A DNA stretch of 42,943 bases from Enterococcus hermanniensis (GCF_001885945.1 NZ_JXKQ01000013.1:1-42943); one strand, 5' to 3'. Numbered from the stretch's first letter, positions 18,826 through 25,794 are shown. The notes: a model not told the origin generated them from the sequence alone. A program made the numbers and translations.

Positions 18826-19578
18826 CTAAAAGAAATTGAAAGCCACGATGATGCCTCCACCGATGGCTCCGGCAATAAATAAGGCTTCTGTTCCTCGCGC
18901 AACGCCACTGAGTAAGTGACCAGCCATAATATCGCGAAACGCATTTGTGATTGCTAATCCAGGAACAAGGGGCATAATCGAACCGATAATCAAACTGTTT
19001 ACATCATTGGCAAAGGAATTTGAAACGGCAAGCAATGCTAAAATACCGATGATCAGCGCGGCCATAAAATCATTCAAAAAACTCATCTTTAATTTTTTGC
19101 CAAAAAAAGTGTGAACAGAAAATCCAATCATTCCGATGATAAAGGTCGGTATGAAATCAAACCACGTTCCGTTCAAGATAATCATCAATGTACTGCTGAC
19201 GATGCCCGCAGAAATGATTTTCCATAAATAAGAAAAATCTGGAGTGGCTTGGTCTACTTCAATCAAATATTCATAAAAGTCAGGTAATGAAAGTTCACCA
19301 TCCGCAAATTGTCTTGATCCCCAATTGACAGCAGTTACTTTTTCTAAATTGATGGATTGTTGAGTTACTTGCGCAACTTGGCTCGTATGCTCTGAAGGAA
19401 AGCCGACGACTAAGCCAGTGGCAGTGACATAAGTTTGAATATCGTTTAGTCCCGCATTCAAAGCGATCCGCTTCATAGTATCTTCTACGCGATAAACTTC
19501 AGAGCCAGATTCCATCATGATTTTTCCGGCTTTTAAACAAGTATTCAGCACAAGTTGTGAATAATTTTGTTGCTCCAT
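18826..19578 (-). CDS. Threonine/serine exporter, large subunit (ThrE N-terminal half, DUF1212/YjjP-like)
   Basis: A 250-aa protein. The start is ATG 19578, seven bases after AGGAGG; the in-frame TTG just before it is too close to that site. A cytosolic N-terminal domain (about 1-120) carries the DUF1212 signature KIMMESGSEVYRVEDTMKRI and VTATGLVVGF. Five membrane segments follow, including IIGSIMPLVPGLAITNAFRDIMAG. It pairs with the downstream small subunit to form the split ThrE exporter. The divergent TetR gene about 390 bases upstream is a possible regulator. Confidence 0.9.
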   Translation of the reverse strand: MEQQNYSQLVLNTCLKAGKIMMESGSEVYRVEDTMKRIALNAGLNDIQTYVTATGLVVGFPSEHTSQVAQVTQQSINLEKVTAVNWGSRQFADGELSLPDFYEYLIEVDQATPDFSYLWKIISAGIVSSTLMIILNGTWFDFIPTFIIGMIGFSVHTFFGKKLKMSFLNDFMAALIIGILALLAVSNSFANDVNSLIIGSIMPLVPGLAITNAFRDIMAGHLLSGVARGTEALFIAGAIGGGIIVAFNFF

Positions 19579-19971
19579 CAAAATACCTCCTTTTTTGTTT
19601 CCTTATTCATAGTAGATAAAATAAACAAAATAGACAAGAAAAACAATTACGTTTGTCAGGATTACTTAGAATAAGTATAATAAAGTAACATAGAATTTTC
19701 CTCATTGATAAAAATCAATAATTTTAAAGAAACAAAAGTCAGATAAAATTATAACGACTCTATTGTTAAATTGTTTAAATTATGAGAAAGTAAAAAAATA
19801 AAATTAAACGAAAATATACAATAAAAGTCGTGAATATTTTGTCAGAATGCATAATTTTTTTAAAAACTGTCTCATTTTTAGATAACATGTCACATAAGGG
19901 TTGCAAAACTAATCCTTTTTTGATTAAAATAAAATGACGATAAAAATAATAACATTCTGGGAGGAATAAAA
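19579..19971. other. Divergent intergenic region between thrE-like operon and tetR
   Basis: About 390 bases, very AT-rich, with no ORF of coding character. It must hold promoters for both flanking genes. The tetR side shows TTGCAA (19901-19906), 18 bases, then TAAAAT (19925-19930). On the minus strand TATTATACTTATTC near 19675-19690 is a possible -10. No clear palindromic TetR operator was found by eye. Confidence 0.5.
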
Positions 19972-20544
19972 ATGAGAAGAAAAGTATATACAAAAGATCA
20001 GATTCTAAAAGCTGCGTATGAAGTTGTTGAAAATGAAGGTTTTTCTGGATTTACCGCCCGCAACATCGCTAAGAAAATGGGGATCAGTACCCAACCGATT
20101 TATTTAGAATTTAAAAACATGAGCGATCTAAAAAATACCTTGCTAGATGAAATTTGTAATCACTTGTATTATGATATTTTCCCAGAAGTTCGTACCGGCG
20201 ATTCAATTGTTGATTTAGGCCTGAATTATATTTACTTTGCGAAAGAACAAAGTAATTTATACAATGCTCTATTCGTTCAAGAATATGGTGGCGGGAAAAA
20301 AATGCATGATTTCTCTTATAACTATTTCCATCAGTTGATAACCGAGCATCACAAGTACAGTCAATTGCCTGAAAAAAGGATCAATGCGTTACATGTTGGT
20401 ACTTGGATCGTTGTGACAGGAATTGCTACCTTGATGTCCTCAGGGATCATTGAACCAACACAAGATGAAATCGTGCATTTGATCAATCGTTCAATTAAAG
20501 ATCTGTTAGAAGAAGAGGACACCTCTGTTTTAGATTCACTATAA
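19972..20544 (+). CDS. TetR/AcrR-family transcriptional regulator
   Basis: A 190-aa regulator. The N-terminal HTH (about 5-55) shows the family pattern YTKDQILKAAYEVVENEGFSGFTARNIAKKMGISTQPIYLEFKN. The C-terminal ligand domain is poorly conserved. ATG 19972 follows GGGAGGA at good spacing. It is divergent from the Thr/Ser exporter operon, with tRNA-Ser directly downstream and no regulated gene on its own strand. Its target may be itself, the exporter, or elsewhere. The ligand is unknown. No good terminator precedes the tRNA, so tetR transcripts may read into it. Confidence 0.9.
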   Translation: MRRKVYTKDQILKAAYEVVENEGFSGFTARNIAKKMGISTQPIYLEFKNMSDLKNTLLDEICNHLYYDIFPEVRTGDSIVDLGLNYIYFAKEQSNLYNALFVQEYGGGKKMHDFSYNYFHQLITEHHKYSQLPEKRINALHVGTWIVVTGIATLMSSGIIEPTQDEIVHLINRSIKDLLEEEDTSVLDSL

Positions 20545-20585
20545 AATCTTGACATTTAGATCAAAAAAGGTAAGATAAATGGTGC

Positions 20586-20673
20586 GGAAGGTTGGCAGAG
20601 TGGTAATGCACCGGACTCGAAATCCGGCGAGCCGCAGTAATGTGGTGCACGGGTTCAAGTCCCGTACCTTCCT
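20586..20673 (+). tRNA. tRNA-Ser (anticodon CGA)
   Basis: An 88-base type II tRNA. The acceptor GGAAGGT (20586-20592) pairs with ACCTTCC (20666-20672). The anticodon arm is CCGGA-CTCGAAA-TCCGG with CGA at 34-36, reading UCG serine. It has a long variable arm, and the T arm is ACGGG-TTCAAGT-CCCGT. CCA is not encoded, and the discriminator base would be T, where bacterial Ser tRNAs usually have G. The 3' 58 bases lie inside the 60-bp direct repeat, so this gene is the integration target of the adjacent element. UCG codons can also be read by a UGA-anticodon tRNA, so disturbance here may be tolerated. Confidence 0.93.
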
Positions 20674-20675
20674 TT
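20616..20675. repeat. attL: left 60-bp direct repeat (tRNA-Ser 3' part)
   Basis: Sixty bases from the anticodon loop to just past the tRNA 3' end, identical to 25502-25561. The flanks differ immediately on both sides. It marks the left boundary of the integrated element. Confidence 0.92.
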
Positions 20676-20692
20676 CATATCAAGCCTAGGCG

Positions 20693-20718
20693 TGGTTTTT
20701 ACCACGCTATTTTTGTGC
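20693..20718 (+). terminator. Possible terminator behind tRNA-Ser
   Basis: GCGTGG-TTTTTA-CCACGC is followed by TATTTTTG. It is a compact 6-bp hairpin with a broken T-run, inside the element's left end. Moderate support only. Confidence 0.5.
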
Positions 20719-20741
20719 CGTTTTTTTGAGTGCTTCATTAA

Positions 20742-21254
20742 TTGAATAACCTTTATATTGATCAATTCAACTTTGGTATTCAGAACCAGCAACTAAACTG
20801 GATTGCTAAACAAGCTTTAGGTACTCTAACAAATGATTATCATGTGGCTATGTTTAGTCATGTCCCCTTAGTGGGAGATGCTAATCCGATCGATCCTATT
20901 ACCAACATTGAGGTACTTAAGTCTATCATTAAAGCATTCTTGAATAAGACGTCAGGAACCTTTACTTTTAATGCTACAGACTTCAATGCTTCAGTTACTG
21001 TAAACTACTCAAGCAGAACTCAGAGTAACTTTATTGGACTGTTTGGAGGTCACAGACATAAGAAATATTTATATTTCTCTGATCAATTAGGAGGATATAC
21101 TTCTACGGTGATGGACTGCGCTTATGTTCGAGTAGCTGAGAATGTGGGTAAAGTTACCGATGATACAGGCTGTATTCCAGAATTTGATACTAAAAATCGA
21201 ACCGTTAACCGATTAGGTTTTGGTCGAGGGAATGATTTAACTTACACTTACTAG
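20742..21254 (+). pseudogene. C-terminal fragment of a phage tail-associated metallophosphoesterase
   Basis: An open stretch of 170 codons without a credible start. A TAA lies directly before the first TTG, and there is no ribosome-binding site. The protein carries the last two metal motifs of calcineurin-like phosphoesterases: FSHVPL (about 39-44) and GGHRH (about 103-107). The earlier DxH, GDxxD and GNH(D/E) motifs are absent, so the N-terminal half has been lost. Its position just ahead of the holin/lysin genes suggests a tail-tip or receptor-binding structural protein. The truncation point, close to attL, is probably one end of the deletion that removed most of the prophage. The fold assignment rests on only two motifs. 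Confidence 0.65.
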
Positions 21255-21399
21255 GATGTATTGAATGAAGAAGTTCAAAACCATTGAAGTTTATACGGGT
21301 TTACAATAATTTTAGAGGATTTGAACAATCAACTAATAGAAAATTTGCTTATTAGCATGCTGGAAAGCATGTTTTTTTTGACGGGAAGGCGGAATATAT
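21255..21399. other. Gap in prophage remnant with a hairpin
   Basis: It contains a 14-codon ORF without known meaning and, at 21354-21379, the hairpin CATGCT-GGAA-AGCATG followed by eight T. The hairpin looks like a terminator between the tail and lysis modules. Confidence 0.5.
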
Positions 21400-21675
21400 G
21401 TGTTAAATGTGTGGGTGTTAGTGAAATGGATTGAATGGTTTACGGTTATTGGCGTTGCTGTTGTGACTGTTATACGGCCAATCATGAGTAGTTTTACCAA
21501 GATTACTGAAAATCTAACTAAAATGACTCATAGCTTAGATTTATTAAATCGTGATTTACAAGCTAGTAAAGAAGATCGTACTAGCATTCATGATGAGCGA
21601 TTAGATAAGCACAATGTTCGTTTAATTGAGCACTCAGAACAAATTGAAACTCTTTATAAAGAAAGGAATTTGTAA
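21400..21675 (+). CDS. Small phage membrane/coiled-coil protein upstream of holin
   Basis: A 91-aa protein with a GTG start at 21400, seven bases after GAAGGCGG. The ATG two bases earlier runs into a stop after two codons. There is one hydrophobic N-terminal segment (about 5-30, VLVKWIEWFTVIGVAVVTVIRP). A charged coiled-coil-like tail (about 35-90) follows, rich in Lys, Asp, Glu and Arg. It directly precedes the holin (one base gap), the position of XhlA-type lysis accessory proteins in other phages. However, XhlA has its helix at the C-terminus, so this is not that family. Function unknown; it is intact, unlike its neighbours. Confidence 0.6.
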   Translation: MLNVWVLVKWIEWFTVIGVAVVTVIRPIMSSFTKITENLTKMTHSLDLLNRDLQASKEDRTSIHDERLDKHNVRLIEHSEQIETLYKERNL

Positions 21676-21676
21676 G

Positions 21677-21899
21677 ATGCAAAATGAAACATTCGACAAG
21701 TTAAAATGGATCGCCGTTTTCTTTATTCCAGCTACGGACGTTATGATTAATAGCGTTGGTAAAGGACTAAATTGGTTACTACACCGATACAGCGGTTTTA
21801 GTAACCAATGCGATTGAGGTTTATATTAGATCACTATTAGGCGTTTCGAATCGTACGTATAACAAATTAACAACGGTAGATGATAGCTCTCAAACTTGA
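21677..21899 (+). pseudogene. Phage holin, frameshifted
   Basis: The start is ATG 21677, ten bases after AAAGGA. The first frame reads MQNETFDKLKWIAVFFIPATD ... LNWLLH, typical of small Gram-positive phage holins with an early membrane helix and an IPA motif. Near 21782 the frame is lost and closes at a TGA soon after. In the frame one base over, the sequence continues TDTAVLVTNAIEVYIRSLLG, then VSNRTYNKL, ending at TGA 21897-21899. This is the expected second half (helix, small-residue turn, YNKL tail). One indel near 21780 therefore breaks the gene. The middle is also divergent from what a second helix should look like. Confidence 0.72.
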
Positions 21900-21911
21900 G
21901 GGTTATTTTTT
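21885..21911 (+). terminator. Terminator-like hairpin after holin
   Basis: AGCTCTCA-AACT-TGAGGGTT is followed by ATTTTTTTA. It overlaps the end of the holin pseudogene and precedes the endolysin ribosome-binding site. Confidence 0.55.
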
Positions 21912-21934
21912 TATAAAAAATTAGGAGGTAATTT

Positions 21935-22980
21935 ATGAAGAAAAAAGTTTTGATTGGAGTTATTGCAGCTCTTTTTTGTTACCAACACAGGCTTTTGCGC
22001 ACACAGTCAACAACGAATTTAATTTAGGAGCTAATCAAGTAAGCTCTCAACTTGTCAGCCCGAATTATATAGTTGCGTATGATACAGCGAACGCTTCAGC
22101 GACAGGTTGAAATGAAGCAACTTACATGTGGAATAACTGGCAGAACGCATATACAGCGTATGTTGTCGGTGATGGGATTGTGTATCAAGTGGGTGAACCA
22201 GGTTATGTTCAATATGGTGCAGGATCATACGCTAACGCTAATTCGCCCGTCCAAATTGAACTGCAAGCAACTGCAAGCAACGCCGAACGCTGTTTTGTTT
22301 AAGCAAAACTGTATATCGAATTAATTCGTGACAGCGCAAAACGTTTCAACATTCCGCTTACGATGGATAGCCCTGTAAATGGAAAAGGTGTAATCAGTCA
22401 TCAATATGTCTCAACAAACTGGTGGGGCGATCATACCGACCCGCACGTCTATTTAGCTAGCCAAGGCGTATCCCAAGCACAATTTTCTCATGATGTGAAA
22501 TACGGTATTGACGGTTCTGAAGCGGACAATCCAACTACTAACCCAATGCCAATTCCATCTAAGCCAGTTGATCCAACAACGGCTGGTTTTGGCTATTCTG
22601 TAATGGATAGTGGCAACGATCATGGTCACGTGGATCAATGGGGACGAATTGGAAATACGTTGAAGGCTCGTGGATGTCATGTAGCGAATTACAAATATCA
22701 ATATGTATTTATTATTGATCGCACAACTGGCAAGGAATTAGCACGTCAAAAAGCACCTGGCGTAGCACGGCCAGATGTGAATGGTGCTTACAATGCAACT
22801 GGCAACGTTGGTTATGATGTCGATTTCAACGCTAAACAATTTAGCGGAAAATCAGTCATTGTTATGACACGTACAACAAATGATGCAAAAGGTAATATTA
22901 GTGGAGGCCATCAAGACTTCTATGAGGCTCGTTGGCATATCATGATATCAAGTAACAAACAGCCCTCTACTATGCAGTAG
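21935..22980 (+). pseudogene. Phage endolysin (N-acetylmuramoyl-L-alanine amidase), broken
   Basis: AGGAGGT and ATG 21935 start a signal-like MKKKVLIGVIAAL. A T-run of six (21972-21977), one short, shifts the frame. The rest continues one frame over as LPTQAFAHTVNNEFNLGANQ and an amidase domain ([30 protein letters not shown]). Lesions: the -1 in the T-run; TGA at 22108-22110 replacing a codon before NEATYM; an exact 10-base tandem duplication (22261-22280) that shifts the frame; and a 2-base insertion near 22311-22312 that restores it. The first zinc ligand, normally His before (D/E)TAN, is Tyr (codon 22078-22080). The C-terminal stretch 22363-22980 is open. It holds a cell-wall-binding domain (FIIDRTTGKELARQKAPG, PDVNGAY, GYDVDFNAKQFSGKS), as in enterococcal and lactobacillal phage lysins. 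Confidence 0.85.
22261..22280 (+). repeat. 10-bp perfect tandem duplication in endolysin
   Basis: CTGCAAGCAA occurs twice in direct succession. Removing one copy restores [12 protein letters not shown] in frame, so it is a slippage duplication that inactivated the gene. Confidence 0.85.
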
Positions 22981-22993
22981 GGGCTTATTTTTT
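22961..22993. terminator. Bidirectional terminator between endolysin and glycosylation genes
   Basis: AGCCC-CTACT pairs with AGTAG-GGGCT around ATGC, with one bulged T, then TATTTTTTA. It contains the endolysin stop at 22978-22980 and also faces the minus-strand gene ending at 22995. Confidence 0.8.
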
Positions 22994-22994
22994 A

Positions 22995-24365
22995 TCATTT
23001 ATTTAATATAGTCAGTATAAAAGTACATATACCTAATAAAGTCATGGAGAATTGAATAAATTCAATTTTTTTAGGCGCTAAAATTTTAATCCATTCTTCG
23101 AAAAGAAGCAATATAATAATTGTCGAAACTACAAAAAGTATATAGTAAGTTCGCATACCAGAAGCCCAAATAGTAGGAGAAAATCCCATAATTATCCTTG
23201 AAAAGGCTCCCATCAATAGTAAAAGGCATGTAAATATCGCTTTTTTCTTATTGTCAAAGGCTAGGTATATACCTACAAGTAAACAAATAAGAAGCCCAAT
23301 AATTAGTAAAGTAGCTATCCAAGTACCAGGATAAAGAAATGATAATTTTGTTCCCATTTTAGTAAAAACATTATCAATATTATTTGAGCTCCAAATCATT
23401 GCTCTAAAATTACCCGACACATTCAAAAATCCTTGCTTCATAGTATTCCCAAAGTAAATAATTAAATTAAAAAATAGCGGTAACGATGAAACCAACCGTA
23501 GATAGTAATTTTGGATTTTAAAGTATACAATAATTGATACTAGAAAAAAAAGAAGTAAAAAGACTATATTTATATCTAAAAAGAATGGTTTCCCAAATGA
23601 TGAAATTCCTAAATCAATTTTATTAACTAAAGAAAAATTTTCATACTGAGGAAACCAACGACTTACTTCTTGTACACTTCTAACTGAATTGCCAGGAGTA
23701 GTAAGAGAAAATACTAGTTCGATAAAGCTAATTAATGATAAGGGCAATACTTTAATATTGTAACAATTATTTAATACCAAATAAAAAGAGAGTAAGGTAG
23801 TTAAAACAAAATAGCAGATATTAACTTGTTCTTGATTTGCACCGAAAATTAATAAGGGAATACATAAATAATAAATTTTTATGTCAATTTTTTGTTTATT
23901 CAATAATTGGTAAAAAGGGTAAAAAGCAATCAAACTAAAAGTTACGGGCCATTGATAATTTAAAGTTGTTGCGCGCCAACCCGATTCCCCCATTACTGTA
24001 AGAGGAATCATACAGTAAATAGAAAATACCATAAGAAAATTTTTGATACTAATTTTTTTAAAAGTATATTTACATAACAATAGAAGTGTTATTAGCATCA
24101 TAAAAGTATTTGCAAATTTCCATAGCAAAAAGTGTTTTGAAAAAAACATTAAAAAGACCTCGATAATAATTCTTGAACTCCAATTTTTATAGTGATCAAT
24201 CGAAGCACCGATATACCCCATACTATTAACACGTGTGAGATAATTTATATCATCAGACCTATTTGTAGGCATATAAAGATTAAAAAGTAAAAAAGCAAAA
24301 CCCACAATACTGATAACTATAATTTTTTCGTGTCTTTTAAAAAAGGATAATTTACTTTTATTCAT
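22995..24365 (-). CDS. Polytopic GT-C-like glycosyltransferase (GtrC-type/DUF6056-like)
   Basis: A 456-aa membrane protein with about 11-12 hydrophobic segments. The start is ATG 24365 after GGAGGG; it overlaps the end of the GT2 gene by eight bases, so the pair is coupled. The first external loop carries NRSDDINYL, an acidic pair in the position of the GT-C catalytic motif, followed by HYKNWSSRIIIE, which recalls DUF6056/serotype-conversion Gtr proteins. In the three-component glycosylation scheme (GtrA flippase, GtrB loader, GtrC/YfhO transferase), this enzyme moves the sugar from the polyprenyl carrier to a surface polymer outside the membrane. The acceptor (teichoic acid, rhamnopolysaccharide or other) is unknown. 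AT content is visibly higher than in the flanking chromosome, suggesting transfer. No flippase gene is here. Confidence 0.78.
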   Translation of the reverse strand: MNKSKLSFFKRHEKIIVISIVGFAFLLFNLYMPTNRSDDINYLTRVNSMGYIGASIDHYKNWSSRIIIEVFLMFFSKHFLLWKFANTFMMLITLLLLCKYTFKKISIKNFLMVFSIYCMIPLTVMGESGWRATTLNYQWPVTFSLIAFYPFYQLLNKQKIDIKIYYLCIPLLIFGANQEQVNICYFVLTTLLSFYLVLNNCYNIKVLPLSLISFIELVFSLTTPGNSVRSVQEVSRWFPQYENFSLVNKIDLGISSFGKPFFLDINIVFLLLFFLVSIIVYFKIQNYYLRLVSSLPLFFNLIIYFGNTMKQGFLNVSGNFRAMIWSSNNIDNVFTKMGTKLSFLYPGTWIATLLIIGLLICLLVGIYLAFDNKKKAIFTCLLLLMGAFSRIIMGFSPTIWASGMRTYYILFVVSTIIILLLFEEWIKILAPKKIEFIQFSMTLLGICTFILTILNK

Positions 24366-25308
24366 TTTTCCCTCCGCCAAAAATGTTATTATGTTCTGTT
24401 TCTTTCACTATATATATAGGACGTTTTTTTGTTTCTAAAAATATCTTTCCAATATATTTCCCAATAATTCCTAATGCCAGTAGTTGCGCACCACCGATAA
24501 AAAGAATAATTGTGACTAGTGATGGCCAGCCTGAAGTAGGATCGCCAAAAATAAGCGCTCTAATAATAATAAAAATCATTGCAATTCCAGAAGCTACACA
24601 TGAAAAGGCACCGATAAATGAAGCAATATTCAATGGGGCATCAGAAAAATTAACAATTCCGTCAATTGAGTAATTAAAAAGCTTCCAAAATGACCAAGAC
24701 GTTTCTCCAGCTGATCGTTCACGGTTTTCAAATGAAAGATACTCTGTTTTAAAACCAACCCAACTAAACAAACCCTTTGAAAAACGATTATACTCCGTTA
24801 ATTCAAGAATTGAATCTACCATCTGGCGAGTCATTAAACGATAATCACGAGCGCCATCAACCATTTCAGTATTGCTAATACGATTGATTAATTGATAGAA
24901 TTTTTTGGCGAAAAAGCTGCGTATTGGGGGTTCTCCTTTCCGATCAGCACGCCTTGTGCCAACGCAGTCAATATCAGATGTTTCAATCATCTCGATCATT
25001 TGTGGCAATAGTTCAGGCGGATCTTGAAGGTCTACATCCATTACTGTGATTAACTCTCCTTTAGAGGATTGGAGTCCAGCATATAAAGCCGCTTCTTTTC
25101 CGAAGTTACGTGAAAAAGAAATATAACGAACAAAAGGATGCTTTACAGCTAATTTACGTAGGATATCCAATGTTTTATCCTTTGAACCATCATTAATAAA
25201 AATGTACTCGAAGTCATGATTAACTTCCATTTTAACTTTCTCCATTTCCTCAAAATAGATAGGAATAGTTTCTTCTTCGTTAAAACAGGGAATAATTAAT
25301 GTAATCAT
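24358..25308 (-). CDS. GtrB/CsbB-type polyprenyl-phosphate glycosyltransferase (GT2)
   Basis: A 316-aa enzyme. An N-terminal GT-A domain (about 1-225) holds the opening motif LIIPCFNEEETI, FINDGSKDKT, the metal-binding DVDLQDPP, the DPM1-like GTRRADRKGEPP, and the acceptor-loop residues NRERSAGETSWSF. Two membrane helices follow (about 230-255 and 265-290), then a short basic tail. Members such as GtrB, CsbB and GacI load a hexose or HexNAc from a nucleotide sugar onto undecaprenyl phosphate at the cytosolic face. The sugar cannot be read from sequence. ATG 25308 follows AAAGGAGAG. All catalytic motifs are intact, in contrast to the broken phage genes beside it. Confidence 0.93.
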   Translation of the reverse strand: MITLIIPCFNEEETIPIYFEEMEKVKMEVNHDFEYIFINDGSKDKTLDILRKLAVKHPFVRYISFSRNFGKEAALYAGLQSSKGELITVMDVDLQDPPELLPQMIEMIETSDIDCVGTRRADRKGEPPIRSFFAKKFYQLINRISNTEMVDGARDYRLMTRQMVDSILELTEYNRFSKGLFSWVGFKTEYLSFENRERSAGETSWSFWKLFNYSIDGIVNFSDAPLNIASFIGAFSCVASGIAMIFIIIRALIFGDPTSGWPSLVTIILFIGGAQLLALGIIGKYIGKIFLETKKRPIYIVKETEHNNIFGGGKNE

Positions 25309-25501
25309 AAGACTCTCCTTTCTTTAATAATCCATTATGAAGTATAGCATATTGACGAGTAATAGAATTTATCAAATCAAAAAAATGAATACCTTTTTGA
25401 ATATCCTTTAAGGTTGCTAGAAGCGTCCATAAGTCATAAGTAGACAAGAAAAAAAACTGAAAGAAAGTGGAAAACGCTTAAAATCGGTCTTTTCTTCTAT
25501 T
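25309..25501. promoter_or_regulatory. Promoter region of the glycosylation pair
   Basis: On the minus strand an extended -10 TGC-TATACT (25349-25341) lies 32 bases before the GT2 ATG; no clear -35 was seen. The remaining about 150 bases up to attR have no ORF. The pair therefore has its own promoter inside the element, independent of phage late transcription. Confidence 0.6.
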
Positions 25502-25561
25502 CTCGAAATCCGGCGAGCCGCAGTAATGTGGTGCACGGGTTCAAGTCCCGTACCTTCCTTT
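25502..25561. repeat. attR: right 60-bp direct repeat
   Basis: An exact copy of 20616-20675, starting in the tRNA-Ser anticodon loop and ending three T past the acceptor. The 5' third of a tRNA is missing, so it is not a gene. Confidence 0.92.
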
Positions 25562-25571
25562 TATCTTAACT

Positions 25572-25625
25572 AAAAAAGTTGATGATTTGTTACAAACCAT
25601 TTGTAGCAGATCATCAACTTTTTTT
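25572..25625 (+). terminator. Terminator downstream of attR
   Basis: The stem AAAAAAGTTGATGAT/ATCATCAACTTTTTT extends inward through TTGTTACAAA/TTTGTAGCAG. Before integration it would have been the terminator of tRNA-Ser, now separated from the gene by about 4.9 kb. Confidence 0.82.
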
Positions 25626-25725
25626 GTTTTAAATCCTAAATGCTGCAAAAAATGTTGAGAAGGTCTAACAAAACTATTTTTTCAGGATAAATGTGCTTTT
25701 ATTAATGTCTAAGTTAAAAAAAGTT

Positions 25726-25754
25726 TTGTCAAAGATTAGATTTTTATGTACAAT
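25726..25754 (+). promoter_or_regulatory. brnQ promoter
   Basis: TTGTCA (25726-25731), a 17-base spacer and TACAAT (25749-25754), 40 bases before the ATG. No T-box or CodY-box-like structure was seen in the short leader. Confidence 0.78.
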
Positions 25755-25794
25755 TAACCAGGAAATCATAAATTTATAGTTAGTAGGGGATTAT

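Larger units (their letters stand above)
20676..25561. mobile_element. Decayed prophage remnant integrated in tRNA-Ser
   Basis: An element of about 4.9 kb bounded by 60-bp direct repeats. The contents in order are a metallophosphoesterase C-terminal stub, a small membrane/coiled-coil ORF, a frameshifted holin, a multiply broken endolysin, then on the minus strand an intact glycosyltransferase pair. No integrase, excisionase, repressor, terminase or capsid gene was found, so it cannot move by itself. The layout tail-lysis-conversion genes-att matches the late-gene end of a siphophage lysogen. The early/integrase end next to attL is missing, which implies one large internal deletion. Confidence 0.88.

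Noticed and set aside
20742-21254. Complete phage gene starting at TTG 20742
   Set aside because: No ribosome-binding site, a stop codon immediately upstream, and the N-terminal metal motifs of the family are missing.
22261-22280. CRISPR-like or other functional repeat
   Set aside because: Only two adjacent 10-mers without spacers; it is a local slippage duplication. No CRISPR array is present anywhere in the window.
22073-22324. 83-codon ORF in the endolysin region
   Set aside because: It is an alternative frame of the amidase. Its last part matters only because it shows the frame used between the duplication and the 2-base insertion.
20676-25501. Integrase, excisionase or phage repressor in the element
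   Set aside because: Looked for on both strands; no tyrosine or serine recombinase motifs and no small HTH gene exist between the att repeats. The TetR gene lies outside attL.
25502-25561. A second tRNA-Ser gene
   Set aside because: Only the 3' part from the anticodon loop onward is present; acceptor 5' strand and D arm are missing. It is attR.
25631-25794. T-box or CodY leader before brnQ
   Set aside because: No specifier loop, no T-box core and no terminator/antiterminator pair; the promoter lies too close to the ATG for a T-box.
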